This document shows positions 18,221-27,594 of a stretch of 64,000 bases of DNA, one piece after another. A program made the translations under genes and the position numbers. This DNA is from Peribacillus saganii (lineage in GTDB: Bacteria; Bacillota; Bacilli; Bacillales; DSM-1321): positions 1-64,000 of the forward strand of contig NZ_QVTE01000040.1 in assembly GCF_003429095.1 (NCBI RefSeq). The letters run 5' to 3'. The notes under the pieces are model-generated. The model was not told the origin of the DNA. It did no database searches and worked only from the letters and a program-made list of their open reading frames with translations. Position 1 is the stretch's first letter. Each line of letters starts with the position of its first letter.

Positions 18221-18820
18221 TTGACAAAGAGTACAAATATTACCTGGCATGAAGCTTCTTTATCGAAGGAGCTTCGCAGACAGCAAAATAAACATCATAG
18301 TTTCGTACTTTGGTTCACCGGACTTTCCGGCTCAGGCAAGTCGACAGTAGCGAACGCGGTCGCCCAGAAGCTTTATGAAATCGGTGTGAGAAACTATGTG
18401 CTGGACGGAGATAACATCCGCCACGGCCTAAACAAGGATTTAGGCTTTTCTGAAGAAGACAGAAAAGAAAATATCCGCCGAATTGGTGAAGTATCCAAAC
18501 TATTTGTAGATGGCGGCCAAGTGGTATTAACCGCGTTTATTTCTCCTTTTCAAGCTGATCGTGAGCTTGTGCGCAGCTTGCTAAATGAGGATGAGTTCGT
18601 TGAGGTTTTTGTAAAGTGCCCGCTTGAGGAATGTGAAAAGCGCGACCCTAAAGGACTATATGAAAAAGCTCGCCAAGGTAAAATCCCGGAGTTTACCGGC
18701 ATCAGTTCTCCTTATGAAGAACCGGCAAATCCTGAATTGGTTATCGAAACCAATCAGCACACTATCGAAGAGTGCGTAAATCAGGTAATTGAATACTTGC
18801 GAAATCGAGAAGCAATATAA
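18221..18820 (+). CDS. cysC: adenylyl-sulfate kinase
   Basis: A 199-residue APS kinase that phosphorylates APS to PAPS. Walker [12 protein letters not shown] is at about 32-42, the [15 protein letters not shown] substrate segment at about 61-75, and ITAFISPF-like LTAFISPF further on. The start is a TTG at 18221, eight bases after GGAAGGA, giving a family-length product; the GTG at 18191 is unsupported. It ends before a very strong hairpin (18836-18878), where the operon may be partly terminated. Confidence 0.94.
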   Translation: MTKSTNITWHEASLSKELRRQQNKHHSFVLWFTGLSGSGKSTVANAVAQKLYEIGVRNYVLDGDNIRHGLNKDLGFSEEDRKENIRRIGEVSKLFVDGGQVVLTAFISPFQADRELVRSLLNEDEFVEVFVKCPLEECEKRDPKGLYEKARQGKIPEFTGISSPYEEPANPELVIETNQHTIEECVNQVIEYLRNREAI

Positions 18821-18835
18821 AAACAGATTGACAAA

Positions 18836-18878
18836 GATAAAATGGTACCTGGCAGTAACTGCCAGGTACCATTTTATC
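18836..18878. terminator. 20-bp perfect inverted repeat with TAA loop
   Basis: The arm GATAAAATGGTACCTGGCAG is perfectly repeated in reverse after a 3-base loop. It stands between cysC and the SUMT remnant. The downstream arm ends TTTTATC, so it could act as a terminator or an mRNA-stabilising element; no long T-run follows. Confidence 0.65.
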
Positions 18879-18911
18879 AAGATTTGATTTACGAAAACGA
18901 GGTGACGGAAT

Positions 18912-19250
18912 TTGGGCAAAGTTTATCTTCTAGTCAGTGCAGGACCTGGAGACCATGACCTCATTACTGAAAAAGGATTAAAATGCATTCAGGAAGCGGA
19001 CGCCATTCTATATGATCGTTTGGTAAATGAAGAATTGCTTTCCTGCACGAAACCAGTGGCGCTTATTAATGGGGGAACAACAAAAGACCAAAGGACGGTT
19101 GTTAGTACACTGGAAAAGGGAGCAGAAAAGGAAAGAATCGTAAATCCTTGCAAGATACTCATAGGTAAAGTTGTCAAAACGCGTGAGAGAATTAAATGGT
19201 TTGAATCTGATACTGTACTAGAAAGTCTTATGACGAGCGAGGCCAATTAA
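18912..19250 (+). pseudogene. internally deleted uroporphyrinogen-III C-methyltransferase (SUMT)
   Basis: A 112-residue frame, against about 255 for SUMT (YlnD in B. subtilis). The first 45 residues match the SUMT N-terminus ([26 protein letters not shown]), then the sequence jumps in frame to the C-terminal part ([32 protein letters not shown]). About 140 central residues that build the SAM and substrate sites are missing. TTG start with GAGGTGA. Siroheme synthesis would need another SUMT gene elsewhere. Translation may still matter for coupling to sirB, which starts directly after the stop. Confidence 0.85.
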
Positions 19251-19982
19251 ATGGATGCTATTCTTTATATTATGCATGGCAGCCGGGTAGCTAAAGGAGT
19301 AGAGCAGGCAGCTTCCTTTATTCAAAGGTGTATGCAAAACATTGACGTTCCTATCCAGGAATATTGCTTTCTCGAGCTAGCAAATCCGAATATCAAAGAA
19401 GCATTCCAGCGGTGCATTGAACGGGGAGCGACAAAAATTCACGCGCTGCCTGTACTATTGCTGACTGCTGCACATGCCAAGGATGATATCCCAACTGAAC
19501 TTTCACGGATACACAAACAATATCCCGAAGTGGGGGTTCGCTATGGCCGACCCATTGGAGTAGATTCCAATATGGTAGATATTTTAGTGGAAAGAATCCA
19601 GGAAACAGGGGAAGCGATTACCGAAGATTCAATGGTTTTATTGGTTGGCAGAGGCAGCAGTGATCCTGATGTAAAACGGGATTTGATTCAAATAGGGGAA
19701 CTATTGCATCAGCGTATCGGGGTAAATAGAATCGTTGACTGTTATCTTACTGCGGCATCACCAAGCTTTGAAGAAGGATTGCATATGGCGAAAGAATCCG
19801 GCTTGAAAAGAGTATTTGTTATCCCTTACTTGCTGTTTACCGGCATTCTGATGAAAACTATGGAAAAAGAGATAGAAAAACTGGAAGCAGAAAACCAATT
19901 TATATTATGCAGTTATCTCGGATACCATCCGCTAATAGAAAAAGTGCTTCAGGACAGGGTAAAGGAGATGTTGGAAGGGTAA
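19251..19982 (+). CDS. sirB: sirohydrochlorin ferrochelatase / CbiX-type chelatase
   Basis: A 243-residue two-lobe chelatase (SirB/CbiX, YlnE in B. subtilis) that inserts Fe2+ into sirohydrochlorin to make siroheme, the cofactor of sulfite reductase. Metal-site segments are MHGSR near the N-terminus, LPVLLLTAAHAKDDIP (about 65-80), LVGRGSSDPD as the pseudo-repeat of the first lobe, and IPYLLFTG in the second. It starts at the base after the SUMT remnant stop and is followed by a strong terminator. Confidence 0.9.
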   Translation: MDAILYIMHGSRVAKGVEQAASFIQRCMQNIDVPIQEYCFLELANPNIKEAFQRCIERGATKIHALPVLLLTAAHAKDDIPTELSRIHKQYPEVGVRYGRPIGVDSNMVDILVERIQETGEAITEDSMVLLVGRGSSDPDVKRDLIQIGELLHQRIGVNRIVDCYLTAASPSFEEGLHMAKESGLKRVFVIPYLLFTGILMKTMEKEIEKLEAENQFILCSYLGYHPLIEKVLQDRVKEMLEG

Positions 19983-20040
19983 ACGGCCAGGACCAACAAG
20001 CTCTTTGAAGCAGAAAATCGAATAAACAAAAAATCGGATA

Positions 20041-20086
20041 AAAAATGCTTCTAATCCTCAACTGCTTGATTAGAAGCATTTTTTTC
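20041..20086. terminator. bidirectional terminator after sirB
   Basis: A 16-bp stem (AAAAATGCTTCTAATC / GATTAGAAGCATTTTT) ends in a T-run on the plus strand and an A-run at the left. Confidence 0.92.
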
Positions 20087-20139
20087 AAAATATAAATTCT
20101 AAATATTTCGATTAATAGTGATGCCGTTTGGAGGAAAAA

Positions 20140-21036
20140 ATGAAAAAGTTATTTGTTTTGGCGTTTATAGGTTTCTTTGCACAACTAATAGACGGTGCAT
20201 TGGGCATGGCGTACGGCGTTACATCTTCTTCCTTGCTGCTGGCTTTCAGCATTGCTCCCGCTGTTGCTTCTGCTTCTGTTCATCTTTCTGAAGTGGTCAC
20301 AACAGCTGCATCAGGAGTTTCTCATATCAAATTCGGTAATGTAGATAAAACAATGGTCTTCCGCCTTATTATTCCAGGTTCCATTGGAGCCTTTATTGGG
20401 GCGTGTTTCTTAAGCAACCTGCCAGGAGATATAGTTAAACCGTACGTTTCAGCCTTTCTGCTACTGCTTGGGTTATATGTAATAATCCGTTTCCTGTTTT
20501 TATTTCAGGCGAGTGAGGAAAAAGATGCCCAGCCATTGTCTGTAAAACAATCGATTCCGCTTGGGTTTATTGCGGGATTTGCAGATGCTACAGGCGGAGG
20601 CGGCTGGGGACCAATTGCTACACCCGTTTTGTTATCCAAAAAAGGAATGACTGCCCGCAAAGTGGTAGGAACTGTTGATACAAGTGAGTTTGCGATTGCT
20701 GTATCTGCGACAGCAGGATTCATCCTTTCATTAGGCTGGGACACGGTAAACTGGCTTTGGGTAGGCGCATTAATGATCGGCGGGATTTTTGCAGCACCGA
20801 TTGCTGCTTACCTTGTCCGTATCGTCCCACCTCAATTAATGGGTGTTTTCGTTGGCGGCTTCATTATCATAGTGAATATCCGGACCATTCTAAACACATG
20901 GATCACTCATACCGAATACCATCCACTTATTTATGGTCTGCTGATTTTCTGTTGGCTGACAGCGATTTTATTTTCCGTCAGGAAACACTTGAAAGTGAGT
21001 AAAAGTGATGTTAATACTGGACAAAACGCTTCCTAA
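20140..21036 (+). CDS. TauE/SafE-family anion permease
   Basis: A 298-residue membrane protein with about eight helices and two repeated halves, each with a helix-breaking motif (LIDGALGMAYGV at about 17-28 and FADATGGGGWGPIA at about 149-162). The family moves sulfite, sulfonates or other sulfur anions. The ATG at 20140 follows GGAGG. It sits 157 bases after sirB, behind a strong terminator, so it may have its own promoter. In this position B. subtilis has other siroheme genes; a sulfate or sulfite transport role is inferred from context. Confidence 0.82.
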   Translation: MKKLFVLAFIGFFAQLIDGALGMAYGVTSSSLLLAFSIAPAVASASVHLSEVVTTAASGVSHIKFGNVDKTMVFRLIIPGSIGAFIGACFLSNLPGDIVKPYVSAFLLLLGLYVIIRFLFLFQASEEKDAQPLSVKQSIPLGFIAGFADATGGGGWGPIATPVLLSKKGMTARKVVGTVDTSEFAIAVSATAGFILSLGWDTVNWLWVGALMIGGIFAAPIAAYLVRIVPPQLMGVFVGGFIIIVNIRTILNTWITHTEYHPLIYGLLIFCWLTAILFSVRKHLKVSKSDVNTGQNAS

Positions 21037-21109
21037 AAATGCTTCCGGTATCTCGGCTTAAATCCGATTATTCTGGGCTACACAGTATATTTGATGAACA
21101 TCTCAGCAC

Positions 21110-21141
21110 AAAGACGCAGGATTTTTTCCTGCGTCTTTTGA
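21110..21141 (+). terminator. terminator of the TauE-type gene
   Basis: A 12-bp perfect stem AAAGACGCAGGA / TCCTGCGTCTTT with a TTTTT loop, followed by T. Confidence 0.85.
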
Positions 21142-21423
21142 ACGTCCGGTTGCAAAATATTTCCTTTAGCATAGTAGCTAGGGCAAATTTTGCGTGCCGC
21201 TTTTTTTCGAGAAATCGATATTTTGAGAAAAGTGAACGAAAAACTTCGAACAAGTTGACGAGAATATTAAATTTGACGAAACCTTCATAATTTATAATAA
21301 TACATTGTCTCCGCGAACATTGTAAGACGTGGTCATGATAATGGAAAAATTTGTTCCCGTGGAATATGAACGAAATAACTATATGATTTTCCTCCATATT
21401 CCGGATTGAATCGGCTGTCACAC
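21142..21423. other. intergenic tract with candidate promoter and tiny open frame
   Basis: No annotated-size gene. TTGACG near 21274 and TATAATAAT near 21292 on the plus strand resemble a promoter with short spacing. A 24-codon frame follows (ATG ATA ATG near 21334, ending HIPD then TGA), without a clear ribosome binding site. It could be a small RNA or peptide; I do not claim a gene. Confidence 0.25.
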
Positions 21424-21458
21424 AAAATAAAGACGCCATCCTTAACCGGATGGCGTCT
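21424..21458 (-). terminator. terminator of the 64-aa gene
   Basis: On the minus strand, stem AGACGCCATCC / GGATGGCGTCT is followed by TTATTTT. Confidence 0.88.
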
Positions 21459-21472
21459 CGTTAGGGTTTAAA

Positions 21473-21667
21473 TTATCTTTTTCGAGAAAACAGTTTTAAG
21501 AAAGGATTTTGATTTTTGTCTGTAATTTTCAGCTCATCTATCAAGAGTTTCTCTTGATGGTCATCTATCCATTTCTTTAATGCTTGTTTATCCTGACAAT
21601 GGGTATAGTAAGTTTCTCCATCTTTACCTACTGCATTTACAATATACCTGCACGAAGAATTCCCCAT
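21473..21667 (-). CDS. hypothetical protein, 64 aa
   Basis: A small soluble protein with two cysteines (SSCRYIV and THCQDKQ) and a basic C-terminus FLKLFSRKR. I do not recognise the family; the beta-strand-rich N-terminus (CRYIVNAVGKDGETYYTH) followed by a helix resembles small bacillus proteins of unknown role. AAAGGTGGG lies upstream of the ATG, and a strong minus-strand terminator follows the stop, which together support a real gene. Confidence 0.65.
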   Translation of the reverse strand: MGNSSCRYIVNAVGKDGETYYTHCQDKQALKKWIDDHQEKLLIDELKITDKNQNPFLKLFSRKR

Positions 21668-21901
21668 GCTTGCCCACCTTTATTTAAAAATGTATTGAAC
21701 CTTTAGCCATTATAACAGGATTAAAAAGAATTTCCACCCCTATTTTATTATGTTTAATTTAAATTTAAACATGCTTAACAAAGATGCAGTTATTCCAATG
21801 ACAAAATGAATTATTTCATGTCAGATTTTTGTCCAGTCTCCCATTCTTCATTCAAATGGTATAATAAGCTAATCAATATATAAATGGAAAGGAGGCCTTC
21901 T

Positions 21902-24562
21902 ATGAAGGAAGCGCAGATGATTTTGTCAGAATGGTTAAAAAATGGGCCGCACCTTTCGCTTTTTAACAATCTTCCAGATGCTATATACGTTTTGGACATT
22001 AACGGCAAATACATTGATGGAAATTTGGCGATTAAAAACCTAACAGGCTATTCTGCTGAAGAATTTAAACAGCTTACACCTGAGGAAATCATATATGAAT
22101 CCTCATTATCACATAGAGATGCCATTCTGCAGAATGTTACTCAAAAAATTGAAGAGTACGAAGTAAAATTTCGCCATAAGGACGGTCAAATCTTAACCGC
22201 ATCCGTAACATACATTCCCATTATTCATGAAAACGAAATAATTGGACTATATGGGATAGCAAAAAATATTTCAGAGGACATAAAGGGTAAATTAAAGATT
22301 ATTGAAAGCGAAAGAAAGTTTCGGCTGCTTTCAGAGAGTTCTTTAGATATGATAGCTCTTCTTTCACCCAGGGATTGGAACTTCATCTATGTCTCACCCG
22401 CATCAAAACACCTCCTGGGATTTGAACCGGAGGAAATGGTCGGGCATTCGCCGTTTAAATATTTTCATCCTGAAGATATTGCTACCACTTTTGAAAAACA
22501 TAAGCAGGCATTTGAACGAAAGCTGGAGTTCAAGATGACAGCAAGGGTTAAGCAAAAAGGCGGTGATTATATCTGGCTTGAAACCACCTGTAACTTTAAT
22601 AGGGATGAAACATCCGGTGAAATAACCGATTGTGTTACTGTATCACGTGATATTACAAAACGGAAAAAAGACGAAGAAAAATATAAGATCAATGAACAGT
22701 GGTATAAATCGTTGTTTGATTACAATCCAGCTGCCGTGTTTTCATTCAATATGGATGGTGACTTTATCAGCCATAATAAAAATTTTCTTACACTAACCGG
22801 CTATTCTAAAGAAGAGATCGGTATAATGTCATTTATACCATTTGTGGCTCCAAAAGACCTTGCCTTAACTGTCCGCCATTTTGAGTTGGCCAAGCAGGGT
22901 GAACCCCAGCATTATTTGACGACATTAGTCCACAAAAATGGGGAGCACCTGCCAGTACAAGTTTCGAATTTACCCATTATCATTGATGGAAACATTGTAG
23001 GGGTGTATGGAATTGCGTATGACGTTTCAGCGCGGGTAAAAGCGGAGGGACAATTAAAAGAAAGTGAGCAGCGTTACCGATCTCTGTTCGAATACAATCC
23101 AGCTGCAGTGTACTCTTTCGATCTAGAAGGGAACTACACATCTGTTAATCGAATGCTTGAAAAAATATCGGGTTATAGTAAAGAAGAATTGCTGACCATG
23201 AACTTCTCTCATCTCCTGGATCCGGAGGATATAGAATACACTCAATGGTATTTTAGCCAGGCAAAGGGAGGTAAGGCACAAAATTATGATGTCACATTGC
23301 TTCATAAAGACGGAAGAAAAATCGAAATCAATGTAGTCAACATTCCCATTATCGTGGATAGCGACATCGTTGGAGTTTATGGAATCTGTACCGATATAAC
23401 GGATAGAAAGCGGTATATAAACCAAGTAGAGCGGCTTAGCAACCAAAACAGGCTAATCCTTGACTCAGTCGCTGATGGAATTATTGGGTTGGATAAGGCA
23501 GGTAAAGCTTTATTTATAAATAAAGCGGGCGAAAAAATTCTCGGGTATGAGGAGTACGAGCTTTCTGCCCGGGCATCTGACTTGTTCATGCTTCATAATC
23601 AAGAAGCACAATTTGATAGCTTGAGGACGATCAATGCGAGGATAAGGGAAACGGCAAAGGATGGAAGGCAACGCTTTGTTGAACGAGATATGTTTTATAA
23701 AAAAGATGGCAATTCCATCCCGGTAGAATACTCAATAAGCCCTATGTATGAACATGGAGTCATTACAGGTACCGTTGTAACTTTTTCTGATATCACTGAA
23801 AAATTAAAGATCGAACAATTGAAGCAAGAGCATGAACAGATTGAGTTTGAGTTTAAATTGGCTTCAAGGGTGCAAAAGTCATTGCTTACTCAGGTGCCAA
23901 AGCTTTCTTTGCCTGGTGAAACGGATGTGGGGGTAATATCCGTTCCGTTTCGAAAGCTAAATGGGGATTTTTATAACGTTGTAAACACCGGGGATCAAAT
24001 CCAGTTAGGAATTGCTGATATTTCAGGTAAGGGAATGGCTGCTGCGATTCTGATGTCTATGATCAAATATGCAATGGATCAAATCGATCAAGAATCATTG
24101 CCCCACGAGATTTTACATGAACTTAATCAATACTGTGCCAAATATCTGGATCCAACTATGTTTGTTACGATGTTTATGGGAATTTATAATGACAAAACTT
24201 CCATGTTCCATTTTGCTTCTGCAGGCCATGAACCTGCCATTTTGTATCAAGCAGGTAAAAATAAAATGATTGATCTGAATGCAAAAGGAGCTGTACTTGG
24301 TTTATCACGGGAAACAAAATATGTCACAAAATCCATTCAATTATTGCAGGGTGATATGGTATTACTGTATACCGACGGAATCACAGAAGAACGATTAGCC
24401 TATGGTGTAGATGATAACAATAATTTGAAGGAATTATTTTTCAGTACCGATAAAAGCCTGCCTGCACAGCAAGTAGTGGACTCCATTTATAAAAAAGTAT
24501 GTGAGAGCCAAGGAGATAATATTTTCGATGATCAAACCTTGTTATTGTTTAAAAAGAATTAA
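21902..24562 (+). CDS. multi-PAS sensor PP2C-type serine phosphatase (RsbU-like)
   Basis: An 886-residue soluble protein with five PAS domains (about 10-120, 135-255, 260-375, 385-500 and 510-635), PAS3 and PAS4 being close duplicates (both contain YNPAAV and GYSKEE). A short coiled segment (about 640-665) leads into a SpoIIE/RsbU PP2C phosphatase domain (about 670-886) with DISGKGMAAA and LLYTDGITEE metal-site motifs. Such proteins dephosphorylate anti-anti-sigma factors in response to signals. No partner-switch genes lie beside it. AAAGGAGG precedes the ATG at 21902; an extended -10 (TGGTATAAT, ending at 21865) is the likely promoter. Confidence 0.9.
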   Translation: MKEAQMILSEWLKNGPHLSLFNNLPDAIYVLDINGKYIDGNLAIKNLTGYSAEEFKQLTPEEIIYESSLSHRDAILQNVTQKIEEYEVKFRHKDGQILTASVTYIPIIHENEIIGLYGIAKNISEDIKGKLKIIESERKFRLLSESSLDMIALLSPRDWNFIYVSPASKHLLGFEPEEMVGHSPFKYFHPEDIATTFEKHKQAFERKLEFKMTARVKQKGGDYIWLETTCNFNRDETSGEITDCVTVSRDITKRKKDEEKYKINEQWYKSLFDYNPAAVFSFNMDGDFISHNKNFLTLTGYSKEEIGIMSFIPFVAPKDLALTVRHFELAKQGEPQHYLTTLVHKNGEHLPVQVSNLPIIIDGNIVGVYGIAYDVSARVKAEGQLKESEQRYRSLFEYNPAAVYSFDLEGNYTSVNRMLEKISGYSKEELLTMNFSHLLDPEDIEYTQWYFSQAKGGKAQNYDVTLLHKDGRKIEINVVNIPIIVDSDIVGVYGICTDITDRKRYINQVERLSNQNRLILDSVADGIIGLDKAGKALFINKAGEKILGYEEYELSARASDLFMLHNQEAQFDSLRTINARIRETAKDGRQRFVERDMFYKKDGNSIPVEYSISPMYEHGVITGTVVTFSDITEKLKIEQLKQEHEQIEFEFKLASRVQKSLLTQVPKLSLPGETDVGVISVPFRKLNGDFYNVVNTGDQIQLGIADISGKGMAAAILMSMIKYAMDQIDQESLPHEILHELNQYCAKYLDPTMFVTMFMGIYNDKTSMFHFASAGHEPAILYQAGKNKMIDLNAKGAVLGLSRETKYVTKSIQLLQGDMVLLYTDGITEERLAYGVDDNNNLKELFFSTDKSLPAQQVVDSIYKKVCESQGDNIFDDQTLLLFKKN

Positions 24563-24575
24563 ATCACATGAAAAC

Positions 24576-24605
24576 AGCCTGTACCAATTGGTACAGGCCT
24601 TTTCT
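24576..24605. terminator. terminator shared by the phosphatase gene and the minus-strand small gene
   Basis: GCCTGTACC / GGTACAGGC stem with AATT loop, then CTTTTCT on the plus strand and TGTTTTC on the minus strand. Confidence 0.8.
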
Positions 24606-24608
24606 CAT

Positions 24609-24815
24609 TTAGAAATACATGTCAGTTGGTAAATTTTCTCCAAGCCTGTCATTGCTCCAAATGAACCTTCTGTCAGCAGGGGATTTTTTTGTAATCCACA
24701 CAAATTTTTTCTGCTGCTGGTCCAATACATGTCTTGAAGTCGCTGTAAAACGCATAGTTCCCAGTCCCTCCTTTGTAGCATTGGAATAGTATGTGCCATT
24801 TTCATGGGCATGCAT
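24609..24815 (-). CDS. hypothetical protein, 68 aa
   Basis: A small frame starting MHAHENGTYYSNATKEGLG and ending LPTDMYF; I do not recognise it. The chosen ATG has AAGG about 10 bases upstream, a weak signal; an ATG at 24836 has none. The minus-strand end coincides with the shared terminator. It may be a real small gene or a chance frame. Confidence 0.4.
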   Translation of the reverse strand: MHAHENGTYYSNATKEGLGTMRFTATSRHVLDQQQKKFVWITKKSPADRRFIWSNDRLGENLPTDMYF

Positions 24816-24969
24816 CCAATATACTACCTTAAGCATCTAAAACAAAAGGTGAAGTGGCAGTTAACATTTGAATATAACGACCTCCTTCAAAATTGTATTG
24901 TCTTTCATTTTTTATATACCCGCAGCAGACATGATTAAACCAAGTTTTCCTAATAAATGTAATTTCATT

Positions 24970-25989
24970 TTATTTTTTTCCCGCAATTTCAGCGACTATT
25001 TCGTATGAACGAAGGCGGTCAGCGTGATCATAAATTTGTGCATTGATAATCATCTCATCAGCCTGTGTCTTATCTAGAAACACCTGTAATTTGTGCTTGA
25101 CTGTTTCAGGACTTCCAATAATGGAAGACCCGAGCTGCTGTTGGAGGGCCGCTTTTTCGTACGGAGTCCACAGCTCATCCATATTGTCTACTGGCGGCCG
25201 TAATTGACCAGGATTGTTCCTGATTAAATATAAAAATTGCTGCTGCATTGAGGTAGCAAGCCTTTGTGCTTTTTCTTCGGTTTCTGCTGCAATCACATTC
25301 ACGCCGACCATTGCATATGGCTTTTCCAGCACATCAGAAGGAGTGAAATTTCTGCGGTAAAGCTCAAGTGCAGGCAAAGTATTATCAGGTGAAAAATGAC
25401 TTGCAAACGAAAATGGAAGGCCCAGGCGTCCAGCCAGCTGTGCACTGAATCCGCTTGATCCCAGCAGCCAAATTGGAATATTTAATCCTTCACCTGGGAC
25501 AGCACGGACAGGCATACTGCCTTTTGAATGAAAATAATTTCGCAGTTCATCAACCTGCTCGGGAAAATCTGATCCATCACTTCTGCGATCTCTTCTTAAT
25601 GCATGGGCAGTCAGCTGGTCTGTTCCTGGTGCCCTTCCTAGACCAAGATCGATTCGTCCAGGGAAGAGGGATTCAAGTGTCCCAAATTGCTCAGCAATCA
25701 CCAAGGGTGCGTGGTTCGGAAGCATGATTCCGCCTGAGCCAACCCTTATTGAAGATGTACCGCCTGCAACATGGCCAATGACAACAGACGTTGCTGAACT
25801 GGCAATTCCCGTCATATTGTGGTGTTCCGCCAGCCAGTATCGGTTATAGCCCCATTTTTCTGCGTGACGGGCCAGATCTAGAGTGTTTTTTAATGCAACC
25901 GAAGCCGATCCTCCTACTATGATTGGTGCCAGGTCAAGCACCGATAGTTGAATATCACTTAATTGTTTACTGTTTGTTTCATTTGACAT
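24970..25989 (-). CDS. LLM-class flavin-dependent oxidoreductase
   Basis: A 339-residue bacterial-luciferase-like TIM barrel of the group-1 (MsnO8-type) single-component family, using FMN or F420. Typical segments are LSVLDLAPI at the N-terminus, [10 protein letters not shown] (about 51-60), [23 protein letters not shown] split around residue 90, and [14 protein letters not shown]. The substrate cannot be told. AGGAGG sits seven bases before the ATG. A TATAAT lies about 140 bases upstream, giving a long leader (25990-26130) with GCCA/TGGC pairing but no riboswitch class I recognise. Confidence 0.88.
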   Translation of the reverse strand: MSNETNSKQLSDIQLSVLDLAPIIVGGSASVALKNTLDLARHAEKWGYNRYWLAEHHNMTGIASSATSVVIGHVAGGTSSIRVGSGGIMLPNHAPLVIAEQFGTLESLFPGRIDLGLGRAPGTDQLTAHALRRDRRSDGSDFPEQVDELRNYFHSKGSMPVRAVPGEGLNIPIWLLGSSGFSAQLAGRLGLPFSFASHFSPDNTLPALELYRRNFTPSDVLEKPYAMVGVNVIAAETEEKAQRLATSMQQQFLYLIRNNPGQLRPPVDNMDELWTPYEKAALQQQLGSSIIGSPETVKHKLQVFLDKTQADEMIINAQIYDHADRLRSYEIVAEIAGKK

Positions 25990-26230
25990 GAAATCAGCCT
26001 CCTACACGATTGAGTTCATTGCGTCTCGGCAGGTACACGATCTTATCCATCGGGTGGACAGCCAGGGCCAATGCTTATAAACTGGCTTAGATGACTGCAA
26101 CCTGACTTTGAAATCGTTATATTATACCCTGTGGTTTTTCATTAATGTATGAATGCAATAAGCTTCTTCGATATTTTATCAATTTTAATTGATGAATCAA
26201 ACCATAACGCTCATGAAATAGTGGCGGATA

Positions 26231-26280
26231 TAAAAAACGAGAACCAGGCAAACTGGATCGCCTGGTTCTCGTTTTTTATA
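26231..26280. terminator. bidirectional terminator
   Basis: A stem of about 16 bp, AAAACGAGAACCAGGC / GCCTGGTTCTCGTTTT, lies directly against the stop codon of the minus-strand iseA-like gene, with T-runs on both strands. Confidence 0.9.
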
Positions 26281-26824
26281 TAGCAGCATCTACCTGATTG
26301 ATTAACCATTTACCTTTAACGTTTACGAAGGTGACTTTTCGTTTTTCCAGTTTATTTTCTGTTACTTCAGGTATTGTAAACTCATATAGTTTAACATCTT
26401 TTCTTTGGTACAGAAGCTTTCCCTTAGCTTTATTCCAATCAATAAAGCTTGTGGCTGAATCATTTATGGCAAAAGCCAGCTTGCCTTTGTACTCGATGAT
26501 TTTATATTTCTTCATACCTTTTTTAATAGCATTTAACGTAAATACTTCATTCATATATTTGGTTAACTTTGCCTTTGTATTGAACTCACTGCAATAATAC
26601 TGATATTTAACACCCTTAAGCGTAAATTGGGATACCTTACATTTTGAATCTTTAGCCTTAACATTGTAGCCAAGTACAAAGCTTTGAAAATGGTCGCGGG
26701 CAGAACTTGATAATTTAGCTGCATTTGCAGAAGTTAAACTGCCGTTTGCTGTATGAGCAGAAGCTCCGATATTAAAAGCAAACAACACAATAGCAGCAAA
26801 CAGAATAGAAATTAATTTTTTCAT
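26276..26824 (-). CDS. iseA: IseA-family DL-endopeptidase inhibitor, secreted
   Basis: A 182-residue exported protein. The first 23 residues form a signal peptide ending near GASAHTA. The mature part resembles B. subtilis IseA (YoeB): KGVKYQYYCSEFNTKAKLTKY-like core (split at residue about 80-95) with two cysteines, then FIDWNKAKGKLLYQRKDVKLYEF and a C-terminal VNVKGKWLINQV. IseA binds LytE/LytF/CwlO-type cell-wall DL-endopeptidases and limits autolysis outside the cell. AAGGAGGA precedes the ATG by eight bases. It is a single-gene unit. Confidence 0.8.
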   Translation of the reverse strand: MKKLISILFAAIVLFAFNIGASAHTANGSLTSANAAKLSSSARDHFQSFVLGYNVKAKDSKCKVSQFTLKGVKYQYYCSEFNTKAKLTKYMNEVFTLNAIKKGMKKYKIIEYKGKLAFAINDSATSFIDWNKAKGKLLYQRKDVKLYEFTIPEVTENKLEKRKVTFVNVKGKWLINQVDAAI

Positions 26825-26999
26825 AGAAAAAATCCTCCTTAATTGGTTTCACTAAGTAGACGCTTGAGTGTGATCAAAGTTACATATCCTAAGAAAAATA
26901 TTACCAATGCTACAAACCTGCTAAGTCTGGATTTTTTGCATTTCCCTTGGACAAAACAGTATGATGAAAAGAGCATAATCAAGAAGGGATTTGAAAGGA

Positions 27000-27590
27000 A
27001 TGACAAAGCAGCTGCCACCGGGACAATTCGAGACAGAAAGCTGGCCTATTCTTCATCAGGGAGATGTTTATCAATTTAAGGAGGAAGAGTGGAGCTTCAG
27101 GCTTTTCGGAGCGGTCAAAAAGGAAACAACATTATCATTTACTGAGGTTATGACGCTGCCAAAAACGATAACTACATTTGATATGCATTGCGTGACCACA
27201 TGGTCTAAGTTTGATACATCCTTTGAAGGCATTGCTTTAAAAGAATTTTTGAAATTGATAGAACTTGAGGAAGATGTATCCCATGTGAAAATTTACGGTT
27301 ACTTGGACGGAGACAGGTTTGGTTATTCGGCAAACCTGCCGCTTGCTGAGCTGTTAGGGGATGACTCCTTATTCGTTTATCGATGGATGGATAAAGATCG
27401 AGATTGGGAAGAAATATCTCCTAAGCATGGCTATCCGCTACGCTTTATCCCGCCTGCATCCTTCTACTTATGGAAGGGAACCAAGTGGGTTTCTGGGATC
27501 CGTTTTATGAAGCACGATGAGGCTGGTTTCTGGGAGGAGCTCGGCTATTCAATGACAGCTAATCCATATAAAGAGGAACGGTATCGGTAA
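27000..27590 (+). CDS. sulfite oxidase-like molybdopterin-dependent oxidoreductase (YuiH-type)
   Basis: A 196-residue protein corresponding to a stand-alone sulfite-oxidase-type molybdopterin domain. The Mo-ligand cysteine lies in FDMHCVTTWSKF (about residue 64), and VPPASFYLWKGTKWVSGI-like IPPASFYLWKGTKW marks the C-terminal cofactor contacts. No signal peptide or membrane segment is visible, so it is probably cytoplasmic, like YuiH. I chose the ATG at 27000, 10 bases after GAAGGGA; a TTG at 26991 is too close to that site. The substrate is unknown. Confidence 0.82.
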   Translation: MTKQLPPGQFETESWPILHQGDVYQFKEEEWSFRLFGAVKKETTLSFTEVMTLPKTITTFDMHCVTTWSKFDTSFEGIALKEFLKLIELEEDVSHVKIYGYLDGDRFGYSANLPLAELLGDDSLFVYRWMDKDRDWEEISPKHGYPLRFIPPASFYLWKGTKWVSGIRFMKHDEAGFWEELGYSMTANPYKEERYR

Positions 27591-27594
27591 TCAG

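Noticed and set aside
21039-21439. Open frames on both strands between the TauE-type and 64-aa genes
   Set aside because: They cross a strong terminator and lack ribosome binding sites.
24605-24811. 68-codon minus-strand frame overlapping the 24609-24815 frame
   Set aside because: No ribosome site and low-quality composition; the other frame is the better, though uncertain, candidate.
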